The notes under the pieces are model-generated. The model searched no databases and was not told the origin of the DNA. It saw nothing but the letters and a program-made list of their open reading frames with translations. This document shows positions 34,174 to 44,000 of a stretch of DNA of 64,000 bases, one piece after another. Location of the stretch: NCBI RefSeq assembly GCF_003344785.1, contig NZ_QPMK01000009.1:93771-157770 (forward strand), read 5' to 3'. This DNA is from Thalassococcus profundi (GTDB lineage: Bacteria; Pseudomonadota; Alphaproteobacteria; Rhodobacterales; Rhodobacteraceae). The translations under genes and the position numbers were made by a program. Positions within the stretch are counted from its first letter, which is position 1. The number at the start of each line of letters is the position of its first letter.

Positions 34174-35123
34174 CCGCACGTCCGACGATCCATTTGCTGG
34201 AGCACATCCATCCCGACGCCCGCGCCCTGCTGGCGCAGGAGGCGGAGGTGCTGTCCGAGGACGTCCCCTTCCCCTCTGCCTGCGACGCGGTGATCGTCCG
34301 GGCGCGCAGGATCGCCGCCGAGGATATCGCGGCCTGCCCGAACCTGAAGGTCATCGGCAAACACGGCGCGGGCCTGGACGCCATCGGCACCGACGCCGCC
34401 GCGCAACGGGGCATCGCCGTGCTTTCGACGCCGGGCGCCAATGCCGAGTCGGTCGCCGACCTCGCGGTCGGGTTCGCCCTGGCCCTGCTGCGCAACATCC
34501 ACGCCATATCCCTTGCGACGAAAGCCGGCGGTCGGCTGTCCGCCGATCAGACGCAGGGATACGAGCTGAGCGAGCTTCGGATCGGGATTTTCGGCATCGG
34601 CGCCACCGGGCGCGCGACGGCCCGCCGGCTGATCGACGGGTTCGGAGCCAAGGTCCATGCCTTCGATCCCGGCATCCCCGAGGACAGCTGGCCGCCGGAA
34701 ATCGCGCGGGCCGCGACGCTTCCCGACCTGCTGGAACGCACGCAAATGCTGTTCCTGCATGCGCCGCTGCTGCCGTCGACCCGGGGCTGCATCGACGCCG
34801 CGGCGCTGCGGTCGATGCCCAGGGGGGCCTTTCTCGTGAATTGCGCGCGCGGCGGCATCGTCGACGAGGCGGCACTGGCAGAGGCGCTCGCCTCCGGCCA
34901 GATCGCCGGGGCCGCGTCGGACGTCTTCGCGCAGGAACCGCCCTCTCCGGACAACCCGCTGTTCGCATCGCTCGGTTTCCTCGCCACGCCGCATATCGGC
35001 GGCGCAACCACTGGCGCGCTGCGCCGGGTGGGCCTGTCCATCGTACGCCAGGTTCTGGACCGGCTTCGCAGCGGCGGGACTCCGGCGCACCCAATCCAAC
35101 CCAAGACCATCGAGGAGATTTGA
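34170..35123 (+). CDS. D-2-hydroxyacid dehydrogenase family protein
   Basis: A 317-residue NAD-dependent dehydrogenase of the D-isomer-specific 2-hydroxyacid (SerA/LdhA) family. It has the Rossmann motif IGIFGIGATGRATARRL, the catalytic arginine and glutamate regions (LVNCARGGIVDEAALAEAL, DVFAQEPPSPDNPLF) and the catalytic histidine in LATPHIGGAT. The start overlaps the upstream stop by four bases. It is intact and belongs to the same transcript as the DUF1932-type dehydrogenase and the RraA-like gene. Confidence 0.9.
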   Translation: MTARPTIHLLEHIHPDARALLAQEAEVLSEDVPFPSACDAVIVRARRIAAEDIAACPNLKVIGKHGAGLDAIGTDAAAQRGIAVLSTPGANAESVADLAVGFALALLRNIHAISLATKAGGRLSADQTQGYELSELRIGIFGIGATGRATARRLIDGFGAKVHAFDPGIPEDSWPPEIARAATLPDLLERTQMLFLHAPLLPSTRGCIDAAALRSMPRGAFLVNCARGGIVDEAALAEALASGQIAGAASDVFAQEPPSPDNPLFASLGFLATPHIGGATTGALRRVGLSIVRQVLDRLRSGGTPAHPIQPKTIEEI

Positions 35124-35124
35124 A

Positions 35125-35805
35125 GTGACCATCGGTTTTTCCATCCGCACCCGCAGCCGAAAGGTGGCGGCCGCGCTTGTCGAGCGGTTCGCGAAATTGC
35201 CCGTCGCGAACATCTCGGATTCGATGAGCCGGATGAGCGCCGCCGGCCCGCGCCTGCGCCCCTATCATGCGCAGGGCACGGTCCTGGCCGGGCCTGCACT
35301 CACTGTCCGGACGCGTCCCGGCGATAACCTGCTGGTGCACAAGGCCATCGACATGGCCGAAGCGGGGGACGTGATCGTCGTCGATGCGGGCGGCGACCTG
35401 ACCAATTCTATCATGGGCGAGATCATGGTCTACCTCGCACAGGAAAAAGGCGTTGCCGGGTTCGTCATCGACGGCGCGATCCGCGATGCCGACGAAATCC
35501 GGGAGTCCGGCATCGGCATGTTCGCTGCCGGTGTCACCCATCGCGGCCCCTACAAGGATGGGCCGGGCGAAATCAACGCGCCCGTTTCGATCGACGCCAT
35601 GGTGATCCATCCCGGAGACCTGATCGTCGGCGATTGCGACGGACTGGTCTGCGTGCCGCTTGACGCCGCCGCCGCCATCCTCGATGCCGCCGAAGCCAAG
35701 CAACGCGCCGAAGTCACCGAAATCGCCGCCATCCGCGACGGCAACGTCGACCGGTCCTGGGTCGACAAGCTGCTCGAAACCCGCGGTGTCGCCTACATCG
35801 ACTGA
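35125..35805 (+). CDS. RraA-like / 4-hydroxy-4-methyl-2-oxoglutarate aldolase family protein
   Basis: A 226-residue member of the RraA/HMG aldolase fold. The signature is the stretch GDVIVVDAGGD ... GEIMVYLAQEKGVAGFVIDGAIRDADEI, which holds the acidic metal and pyruvate-enolate binding residues. Enzymes of this group split 4-hydroxy-4-methyl-2-oxoglutarate or decarboxylate oxaloacetate; true RraA binds RNase E. The metabolic role is favoured by the dehydrogenase and amidohydrolase neighbours. GTG 35125 starts one base after the preceding stop, with GAGGAG upstream. Confidence 0.85.
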   Translation: MTIGFSIRTRSRKVAAALVERFAKLPVANISDSMSRMSAAGPRLRPYHAQGTVLAGPALTVRTRPGDNLLVHKAIDMAEAGDVIVVDAGGDLTNSIMGEIMVYLAQEKGVAGFVIDGAIRDADEIRESGIGMFAAGVTHRGPYKDGPGEINAPVSIDAMVIHPGDLIVGDCDGLVCVPLDAAAAILDAAEAKQRAEVTEIAAIRDGNVDRSWVDKLLETRGVAYID

Positions 35806-35830
35806 ACGTCTTCATAAGGGAGGAAACCAC

Positions 35831-36936
35831 ATGAAACGCACATCCATCACATCGGCGGTCCTGGGGATGGCCGTCGCCATCGCCCTGCCGGCGCTGGCCC
35901 GCGCCGAGGTCACCGAAGACCAGCTGAGCGCGCTGGCGGCGGACCTGCCCGACTAGACGCAGGTCAACGTCCTGGCCATCGCCTCCAGCACCTCGGAATG
36001 GAGCGCCTTCGAGGTGCCGTTCTGGACCGAGGTCGTGCCGCGCCTCAGCGACGGCAAGATCAAGGTCAAGCTAAGCTCGATCACCGAACTGGGCGTGCCC
36101 GGATCGCAGATGATCAAGCTTGTCCGGTCGGGAGTCTACGATGTCGCGGATACCGTGGCGTCCTACGCGGGCGAGGATATCAAGGTGCTGGATGCGCTGG
36201 ATATTTCCGGCGTGTCGCCGACCATCGAGGACATCCGCGAGACCACCGCCGCCTTCATGCCGGTGATCCAGAAGACGCTCAGGGAAAAGGCCGGGACCGA
36301 GGTCCTGGCCAGCTGGCCGACGACGGGGCTGGTGTTCTGGTGCCAGTCCGAAGTCACCAAGCTCTCGGACCTGCAAGGCAAGACCGTGCGCGTGTTCAAC
36401 GGCGTGCTGGCCGACTTCGTCTCGGGCCTCGGCGGATCGCCGGTGTCCATGCCGTTTGCGGAAATGGCCCGGCCCTGCAGCGCGGCGTGATCGACTGCGG
36501 CATCACCGGCACCGCCAGCGGCAATATCGCCAAGCTGCCCGAGGTGACAAGCCATTTCTACGCGCTGAATTCCGGCTGGGCGCCGCAGCTGCGCATCGTC
36601 AATGCCAAGTGGTTCGCGCAACAACCCTCCGAGGTGCAGGAATGGCTGACCCTCGCCAGCGCATATTTCGAGCAGGAGATGGCCTGGCCGACCCAGATCC
36701 ACAACCACAAGATGGGTCTGGCCTGCACCGCCTGCGAAGAGAGCTGCGAGACCGAGGGCGGCTTTACGGTCTACGACTCGACCGTGACCTATCCGACCGA
36801 GGCGGAGCTGGAGACGGTCCAGGCCAGCGTGCAAAGCCACGTGCTGCCCAACGTCGCGGCCAATTGCGGCGACGCCTGCGTGGCCGACTGGAACGACACG
36901 GTGGGTCAGCTTGTCGGGATCACCATGTCCCAATAA
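35831..36936 (+). pseudogene. dctP: TRAP transporter binding protein (DctP family) with TAG stop and frameshift
   Basis: From ATG 35831 (AGGGAGGAAAC upstream) the protein has a signal peptide (VLGMAVAIALPALARA) and then hits TAG at 35954-35956. The same frame continues with VNVLAIASSTSEWSAFEVPFWTEVVPRLSDG and VRVFNGVLADFVSGLGGSPVSMPFAEMA. A one-base deletion near 36471 shifts the frame; the following GALQRGVIDCGITGTASGN-type motif continues in the next frame to the stop at 36936. The span is 1106 bases, one short of whole codons. Without the lesions it would be a normal 368-residue TRAP binding protein. Confidence 0.85.
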
Positions 36937-36947
36937 GACCTCTCACG

Positions 36948-36978
36948 GGCGCCCCGGTCCCGCGCGGACCGGGGCGCC
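36948..36978 (+). terminator. Strong hairpin between dctP and dctQ
   Basis: A perfect 13-bp stem (GGCGCCCCGGTCC and its complement) with a five-base loop stands 11 bases past the dctP stop, followed by AGTTTCC. Without a long T run it may act as a partial terminator or mRNA stabiliser. Such a site would let the binding protein be made in excess over the membrane subunits. Confidence 0.65.
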
Positions 36979-36991
36979 AGTTTCCTTGCAG

Positions 36992-37555
36992 ATGGTCGAA
37001 ACCATGTCCCACTTGCCGCACATGAAGAACCTGCAAAAGCTCATCGTCTATCCGGCGCGACTGGGAGGCTATGGCCTGCTGGCCGTGGCCGCGATGATCT
37101 GCGTCGACACGGTCACGCGCAAGGTCCTGAAGGTCTCGATCGTCGGATCGACCGAGATCTCCGGCTTCGCCTTTGCCTTCGCCACCGGCGTGGCCATGGC
37201 CCTTGCGGTCCTGTCCGCCGCCCATATCCGCGTCGACGTGGTCCAGCGGCTGCTGCCGCAGACACTGGCCGCGCTGCTGAACGTTCTGGCCGCGGCGGCC
37301 CTCTTTGCGATTGCCGCGGTCCTCATCTGGAACGAATGGCTGCAATTGCACGAGGCGCTGGAATTCGGGGCGACCTCGACCTTGCTCGACATCCCGCTGT
37401 GGATCCCGCATGCGCTGTTTCTGTTCGGACTGATCCTTTTCGCGGTTGCCGCCTTTGCGGTGCTGATCGCCCAGCTGCGCGGCTCTACGGCCGACGCCGC
37501 CCCTCTGGCGGCCGATCCGGACAATCCCTTCGACATTCCCGACGATGTCCGCTGA
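36992..37555 (+). CDS. dctQ: TRAP transporter small membrane subunit DctQ
   Basis: A 187-residue protein (from ATG 36992) with four hydrophobic spans, including YGLLAVAAMICVDTVTRKVL, GFAFAFATGVAMALAVLSAAHIRVDVV, LLNVLAAAALFAIAAVLIWN and WIPHALFLFGLILFAVAAF. This is the DctQ layout. Starts at 37004 and 37022 are also possible, and none has a strong ribosome site. The reading frame is intact although both flanking TRAP genes are broken. Confidence 0.8.
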   Translation: MVETMSHLPHMKNLQKLIVYPARLGGYGLLAVAAMICVDTVTRKVLKVSIVGSTEISGFAFAFATGVAMALAVLSAAHIRVDVVQRLLPQTLAALLNVLAAAALFAIAAVLIWNEWLQLHEALEFGATSTLLDIPLWIPHALFLFGLILFAVAAFAVLIAQLRGSTADAAPLAADPDNPFDIPDDVR

Positions 37556-37576
37556 CATCCCGCAGGAGGACCACCC

Positions 37577-38863
37577 ATGCAATTGCTAGGCTTCACGTTC
37601 AGCCTGTTCGCGCTGATCGTCACCAGCATGCCGATCGGCGCGATCCTGATCCTGATGGGCATCATCATGAGCCTGTTCTGGCTGCCCGTCGACATCTTCG
37701 GCGTGATCGGCATCACCACGTGGGAAACCGCCACGAACGACCTGCTGATCGCGATTCCGCTCTTCATCATGATGGGCGAGATCATGCTGCACAGCGGCAG
37801 CGCCGCGTCGATGTACCGGGCGCTGCTGCCCTGGCTGAACCGGCTGCCGGGCAGCCTGATGCACACCAACATCGCCGCCTGTTCGATGTTCGCGGCGACC
37901 TCCGGATCGAGCGTCGCCACCGCCGCCACGGTCGGCACGATCGCCCTGCCCGAGATCGAGAAGCGCGGCTTCAACGAACGGCTGTTCCTCGGCACCCTCG
38001 CCGCGGGCGGCACGCCGGGCACGCTGATCCCGCCGTCGATCAACATGATCATCTAAGGCGCGATCACCAAGACCTCGATCCCGGCCCTGTACCTTGCGGG
38101 TTTCGTGCCCGGGCTGCTGCTGGCGCTGGTCTTCATGGCGACGATCGCGCTGCTGTGCACGTTCCGACCGGCCTGGGGCGGCGAGACGTTCGAGGCCACC
38201 TGGGAGGACCGCGTGACGGGCCTGCCCGACCTGCTGCCGGTGTTCTTCATCTTCCTCGTCGTCGTCGGGTCGATCTACGCGGGCATCGCCACGCCCACCG
38301 AAGCCTCGGCCCTGGGGATCATCGCCTCGCTGCTGCTCAGCGCCTGGAACCGGAGCCTGTCCGTCGCCATGCTGAACCGCGCCGTCGACGGCACGATGCG
38401 GTCCGCGGGCATGATCATGTTCGTTCTGATCGGGGCCTATTACCTGAACTTCGCCCTCGGGATTTCCGGCTTCGTCGACCAGATCAATGGGTTCATCACC
38501 TCCCTGCCGCTACCGCCGGTGGCGATCCTGACGGTGATCATCGTGATCTACCTGCTTCTCGGCTGCGTGCTGGACGGGATTTCGATGATCGTCCTGACGG
38601 TGCCGGTCACGGCGCTCGCGGTTGTCGAACTGGGCTACGATCCGGTGTGGTTCGGCATCATCATCATGCTGGTGATCGAAGCCGGCATGATCACCCCTCC
38701 CATCGGCATCAACTGCTACGTGGTGCAGGGCATTCGCAAGGGCGGGTCGCTCAATGACGTCTTCATCGGAATCCTGCCATTCCTGGTGTCGATCCTCGTG
38801 GTCATCGCGTTGATGGTGGCTTTTCCCGAGATTGCCCTCTGGCTGCCCGGACTGTTCGAATGA
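37577..38863 (+). pseudogene. dctM: TRAP transporter large membrane subunit (DctM) with internal TAA
   Basis: From ATG 37577 (CAGGAGGA upstream) the protein reads through DctM motifs (GIITTW- and IAIPLFIMMGEIML-type segments, AATSGSSVATAATVGTIALPEI, GTLAAGGTPGTLIPPSINMII) and then meets TAA at 38054-38056. The same frame continues GAITKTSIPALYLAGFVPG ... GIATPTEASALG ... EAGMITPPIGINCYVVQGI to the natural stop at 38863. The family has tyrosine at the stop position (IIYGA), so a single base change from TAC or TAT explains it. The full length would be 428 residues. Two half-proteins could in principle be made, but normal function is unlikely. Confidence 0.85.
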
Positions 38864-39669
38864 CCGCGGCCCCGGAGCGGACCGAGACACCGCCGGTCTG
38901 GGTCTGCCACTTTCACATCCTCGACAGTGCCGCGCCGGTGGCCGCCACGGCCACCCTGCCCAACCACACGGCAAGCCCGGCGCAATACCGGCAGGTCGCA
39001 CGGGACTTCGGCCTGATCAATGGCGTGATCGCGCAGCCGTCGATCTACGGCACCGACAACGGCGTCACGCTGCACGCGCTTGAGCAACTGGGCGGCCATT
39101 ACCGGGCGATCGGCGTCGTCTCTCCCGACTGCGACCGCGCCGAATTGGAACGGTTCCACCACCTTGGCATGCGCGGCGTCCGGTTCAACCAGGTGCAGGC
39201 GGGCGCGACAGAGACGCGGGACATCCCGCGCCTGGCGGAACGGATCGCCGACCTGGGCTGGCATATCCAGCTGCATATCGCCGCCGACGCGCTCGAACCG
39301 CGTGTGCCGATGCTGCGCGCCCTCCCGGTTCGGGTGGTGCTCGATCATATCGGGCGCTGTTCCCACGGATCGCCCGGCAACGTCCGGACGCTCATCGACC
39401 TTTACGAGAGCGAAAACACTTGGGTCAAGCTCTCGGGACCCTACCACGAACGCGACCCGGACGGCTCCTGGCACCACAGCCTTTCGGTGGCGCGTACGCT
39501 TGTTGCCACCGATCCGTCCCGGCTGGTCTGGGGCAGCGACTGGCGGCATGTGACGGAAGTCGACAAGCCGCGGTTCGACGGGCTTTTCCGCTTTGTCCAG
39601 GAGGCCGCGAAGGACGACGCCGCCCTGTCCCGCATCTTCAGCCGGAACCCCGCTCAGCTCTACGCCTGA
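38860..39669 (+). CDS. Amidohydrolase-2 family hydrolase (LigI-like)
   Basis: A 269-residue TIM-barrel hydrolase. It has an HxH-type start (VCHFHILDS, His17 and His19), GVRFNQVQAG, a barrel histidine in WHIQLHIAAD, VVLDHIGRC, and the catalytic aspartate in LVWGSDWRH. Relatives hydrolyse 2-pyrone-4,6-dicarboxylate (LigI) or isomerise sugar-acid lactones. Together with the RraA/HMG-aldolase-like gene it hints at a dicarboxylic or lactone acid route, but the substrate is not proven. The start overlaps the dctM stop (ATGA), so it is translationally coupled to a broken gene. Confidence 0.83.
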   Translation: MTAAPERTETPPVWVCHFHILDSAAPVAATATLPNHTASPAQYRQVARDFGLINGVIAQPSIYGTDNGVTLHALEQLGGHYRAIGVVSPDCDRAELERFHHLGMRGVRFNQVQAGATETRDIPRLAERIADLGWHIQLHIAADALEPRVPMLRALPVRVVLDHIGRCSHGSPGNVRTLIDLYESENTWVKLSGPYHERDPDGSWHHSLSVARTLVATDPSRLVWGSDWRHVTEVDKPRFDGLFRFVQEAAKDDAALSRIFSRNPAQLYA

Positions 39670-39744
39670 GACGCGCCGGCCCGTGCTTCCAGAACTTTTG
39701 CACGGCGAAAAAACCGCGTCAGCACGCGGTGACGGTTCGCAATC

Positions 39745-39830
39745 TGGTACCCGCGGCCGGGCTCGAACCGGCACGGCCTTTCGGCCTGGGGATTTTAAGT
39801 CCCCTGTGTCTACCATTCCACCACGCGGGC
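39745..39830 (-). tRNA. tRNA-Leu (anticodon TAA)
   Basis: On the minus strand the gene starts GCCCGCGTGGTGGAATGG and ends in the T-arm CCGGTTCGAGCCCGG, acceptor CGCGGGT, A and encoded CCA. The anticodon stem is GGGGA/TCCCC with loop CTTAAAA, giving anticodon TAA. The variable arm (AGGCCGAAAGGCCG) is long, as in leucine tRNAs. Total 86 bases including CCA. A tRNA-Leu 3' end is a possible phage or island attachment site, but no integrase is seen nearby. Confidence 0.95.
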
Positions 39831-39877
39831 CAGCGTCGCGGACCATACAGGCCCGCCCGCGCGTGTAAAGCGGTCGA

Positions 39878-40420
39878 CTAAAGCTCCTGTCCCGGCGGCT
39901 CCTCGAGAAGGTGCCGTTCCCCGAGCCACGGATTGAGGGCAACGGCTGCCCGCAGCACCTTCTGCGCCTCGTCGTCGCGGCCGAGCCCCATCAACGTCAG
40001 CGCCTTGCCGGTCAAAGCCGGAACGTGGTTTGGCGTCAAATCAAGCGCGGCGTCGAGATCCGGCAGGGCGGCGGCATAATCCTCGGCGATGAAGTTGACA
40101 AAGGCGCGCTGGTTGTAGCCTTCGGCGTAATCCGGGCAATAGTCCACCAGCCGATCGAAGGCGTTGCGCGCGCCCAGAAGGTCATAGCTGCCCCGCGCCC
40201 GCATTCCCTTGTCCAGAAGCTCTTGCGCCGCTTCGTCCGGGGCCTCTGTGAGAAGGGCCCAGATTTCGTTCGACAGGCCCTGCGCCGCCATTTCATTGGG
40301 CGCCTCCCGGATCTTCGCCAACAGCGCGTCGATGGCGTCGGAATGGTCGGGAGCCGCCGGACAGTCGGCCAGGGCGGAGGTCCCGAAGAGGCAGAAAACG
40401 GCGATCAGGGCGTGTTTCAT
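39878..40420 (-). CDS. Secreted TPR-repeat protein
   Basis: A 180-residue protein with a signal peptide (MKHALIAVFCLFGTSALA) and about three tetratricopeptide-type repeats in the second half (ARNAFDRLVDYCPDYAEGYNQRAFVNFIAEDYAAALPDLDAALDLTPNHVPALTGKAL is the clearest, given here only as a region around residues 84-145). It is expected in the periplasm as a scaffold. Downstream of putR on the same strand but separate in function. Specific role unknown. Confidence 0.8.
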   Translation of the reverse strand: MKHALIAVFCLFGTSALADCPAAPDHSDAIDALLAKIREAPNEMAAQGLSNEIWALLTEAPDEAAQELLDKGMRARGSYDLLGARNAFDRLVDYCPDYAEGYNQRAFVNFIAEDYAAALPDLDAALDLTPNHVPALTGKALTLMGLGRDDEAQKVLRAAVALNPWLGERHLLEEPPGQEL

Positions 40421-40451
40421 GACCCAAGTAGCCTCTCGCAGTCCGCCTCGG

Positions 40452-40928
40452 TCAAGTCACATCGGCGAGACCGTCCTCCTTGACCGCCTGCATCGCCACG
40501 TAGGTCGAGGTGTTGGACATATAGGGCAAAGTCGAGATACGCTCGGCCAGGACAGCCCGGTAACTGCGCATGTCGCTGGTGCGCACCTTGAGGAGGTAAT
40601 CGAAGTTGCCGGCGATCAGATGCGCCTGTTCGATCTCGGGAATGCGGGCCACGGCGGCGTTGAAGGCCGCCAGCGCCTCTTCGCGGGTGTCGGTCAGCCG
40701 CACCTCGACAAAGGCCACGTGGTCGAGGCCCAGCCGGATGGGATCGAGGATCGCCCGGTAGCCACGGATCGCGCCCTGCTCCTCCAGCCGCCGCAAACGC
40801 GCCTGCGTGGGAGATTTGGAAAGTCCGATGCGCTTGGCAAGATCGGTGATCGATATACGTCCTTCCTCGGCCAGGGTGGTGAGAATCGCCTGGTCGAAGC
40901 GATCAAGTCCCAGCGTTTCGTCTTGCAT
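40452..40928 (-). CDS. putR: Lrp/AsnC-family regulator, probably PutR
   Basis: A 158-residue Lrp/AsnC regulator. The N-terminal HTH is LDRFDQAILTTLAEEGRISITDLAKRIGLSKSPTQARLRRLE and the C-terminal RAM domain is AFVEVRLTDTREEALAAF and GNFDYLLKVRTSDMRSYRAVL. Divergently placed 105 bases from putA, the arrangement of PutR in alphaproteobacteria, where it activates putA in response to proline. Confidence 0.9.
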   Translation of the reverse strand: MQDETLGLDRFDQAILTTLAEEGRISITDLAKRIGLSKSPTQARLRRLEEQGAIRGYRAILDPIRLGLDHVAFVEVRLTDTREEALAAFNAAVARIPEIEQAHLIAGNFDYLLKVRTSDMRSYRAVLAERISTLPYMSNTSTYVAMQAVKEDGLADVT

Positions 40929-41033
40929 CGCAGAACCCTCTTTTTTCGGTCGTTTTCACCGGCAAAAGCCAGACCTTCAGTCGAAACGACTTTGGAGTAC
41001 ACGTTAAGCTACCTCATCATCCCGGAGGATACC

Positions 41034-44000
41034 ATGCCTAGAGACATCGCATCAGACCTGCGCGCCCGCATTGACGCGCTGACCTACGCCAACGAGGCCG
41101 AAACGCTGGACGCGCTGCGCAACGCCGCCGAACTGAGCGCCGAAGAGCGCAAGCGGATGAGCGCCCGCGCGGAAGAGCTGGTCAAGGGCATACGCGGTCA
41201 TGCAAAGCCCGGGCTGATGGAGATTTTCCTCGCCGAATACGGCCTCTCGACCGAAGAAGGCATCGCGCTGATGTGCCTGGCCGAAGCGCTGCTGCGCGTG
41301 CCGGACGCCGAAACCATCGACGCGCTGATCGAGGACAAGATCGCGCCGTCGGATTGGGGCAAGCACATGGGCCATTCGACATCGCCACTGGTCAATGCCT
41401 CGACCTGGGCGCTGCTGCTGACCGGCAAGGTGCTGAAGAAAGACAAGCTGGGGCCCGTGGGGCACCTGCGCAGCGCCGTCAAACGGCTGGGCGAACCGGT
41501 GATCCGCACCGCCGTCGCCCGCGCGATGAAGGAGATGGGGTCGCAGTTCGTTCTGGGCGAAACCATCGAGGCGGCGATGAAACGCGCCGCCAACATGGAG
41601 AAGAAGGGCTACACCTACAGCTACGACATGCTGGGCGAAGCGGCGCGGACCGAATCCGACGCCCGCCGCTACCATCTGAGCTACTCGCGGGCCATCAACG
41701 CCATCTCTGCCGCCGCGAAATCCGAGGATATCCGCGACAACCCGGGCATCTCGGTCAAGCTCTCCGCGCTGCATCCGCGCTACGAGGACACCCAGCGCGA
41801 GCTGGTGATGGATTACGTGGTGCCGCGCCTGCGCACGCTTTGCCAGCTGGCGCGCTCTGCCGGGATTGGCCTCAACATCGACGCGGAAGAGGCCGACCGC
41901 TTGTCGATCTCGCTCGACGTGATCGAGGCGGTGCTGTCGGAACCGTCGCTGCGCGGCTGGGACGGCTTCGGAGTCGTCGTGCAGGCCTATGGCAAGCGCG
42001 CCGCCCCGACGCTCGACTGGCTCTATGACCTTGCCACGCGGCACGACCGCAAGATCATGGTGCGGCTGGTCAAGGGCGCCTACTGGGACACCGAGATCAA
42101 GCGCGCGCAGGTCATGGGGCTCGACGGCTTCCCGGTCTTCACCTCCAAGGCCGCGACCGACATCAGCTACATCGCCAATGCGAAAAAGCTGCTCGGCATG
42201 ACCGACCGCATCTATCCGCAGTTCGCCACTCACAACGCACACACGGCGGCCGCGATCCTGGAAATGGGCGGCGACCCGGCCAAGTACGAATTCCAGCGCC
42301 TGCACGGCATGGGCGAGGCGCTGCATGATATCATCATGCGCAAGGAAGGCACCCGCTGCCGCATCTACGCCCCCGTGGGCGCGCATCGCGACCTGCTGGC
42401 TTACCTCGTCCGGCGTCTGCTGGAGAACGGCGCGAACTCGTCCTTCGTCAACCAGATCGTCGACGAGGACGTGCCGCCCGAGGTCGTGGCCGCCGATCCG
42501 TTCAACGAGGTCAAGGACACCAAGCTGCCCACCGGGCCGGACCTTTTCAAGCCGGAGCGCGTGAACTCCAAGGGCTGGGACATCCGCCACCGCCCGACGC
42601 TCAAGGCCATCGAGGAGGCGCGCGCGCCCTTCGAGCGGCACCAGTGGATCGGCGCGCCGCTGACGGCTTTCGAGGCGCCCCTGGGCGACACCCAGCCGGT
42701 GCCGAACCCGGCGCGGCCCCTGGACACGGTGGGCCAGATCAGCTGGGCCACGCCCGACACGGTCGCCGCCGCCTGCGACGCGGCAGCGCCATGGGACGCC
42801 GATCCGGCCACACGCGCGAAGATCTTGGAGAAGGCCGCCGACCTTTACGAGGAAAACTACGGCGAACTTTTCGCGCTGCTGGCGCGCGAAGCGGGCAAGT
42901 CGCTTCTGGATGCGATTGCCGAGGTGCGCGAGGCGGTGGACTTCCTGCGCTACTACGCCAAGCGCGCCGAAGGCGAACCGCCGGTCGGCGTCTTTGCCTG
43001 CATCAGCCCGTGGAACTTCCCGCTGGCCATCTTTACCGGGCAGCTGTCCGCAGCGCTTGCCGCGGGCAACGCGGTGCTGGCGAAACCGGCCGAGCAGACG
43101 CCGCTGATCGCGCATCGCGCGGCAGAGCTGCTGCACGAGGCCGGTGTGCCGAAAACCGCGCTGCAACTGCTGCCGGGCGCCGGTGACGTCGGTGCGGCGC
43201 TCACCTCGAACCCGAAAGTGGGCGGCGTGGCCTTTACCGGCTCCACCGACACGGCGCAGATCATCCACAAGTCGATGGCCAAGAACCTGGCCCCCGGCGC
43301 GCCCTTCATCGCCGAAACCGGCGGGCTGAACGCGATGATTGTCGATTCCACCGCCCTGCCCGAGCAGGCGATCGTCGCCATCGTCGAATCCGCCTTCCAG
43401 TCGGCGGGCCAACGCTGCTCGGCGCTGCGCTGCCTCTATGTGCAGGAAGACATCGCGCCGCATTTCATCAAGATGCTGACCGGGGCCATGGACGCGCTGC
43501 AAATCGGCCGTCCGTGGGAGATCACCACCGACGTGGGCCCGGTCATCGACGCGGAGGCCAAGGCAGGCATTGCCGCGCATGTCGACGCCGCCGAGGAAGA
43601 GGGCCGCGTGATCAAGACCACGCCGACGCCCGACTCGGGACACTTCGTGGCACCCACCCTGATCAAGGTGGGAGGGATCGAGGACCTGGAGCGCGAGATC
43701 TTCGGACCGGTGCTGCACATCGCCACCTTCAAGGCCGACAAGATCGACAAGGTGATCGACGCGATCAACGCCACCGGCTACGGGCTGACCTTCGGCCTGC
43801 AGACCCGGATCGACGACCGCGTGCAGCATGTCTCGACCCGCATCCACGCCGGCAACATCTACGTGAACCGCAACCAGATCGGCGCCATCGTCGGCAGCCA
43901 GCCCTTTGGCGGCGAAGGCCTTTCGGGCACCGGTCCCAAGGCGGGCGGCCCCGACTACGTCAACCGCTTCCGTCGCCACGAGGCGCAATCGGTGAGCGAT

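Noticed and set aside
31580..38863. Programmed stop read-through (selenocysteine, pyrrolysine or suppressor) in the transporter genes
   Set aside because: TGA, TAG and TAA each occur once and three frameshifts accompany them; no single recoding mechanism fits, and no motif for one was seen.
39745..39830. tRNA-Leu as an active attachment site with an adjacent island
   Set aside because: Both sides are GC-rich chromosomal genes without integrase, and no second copy of the tRNA 3' end was noticed within the window.
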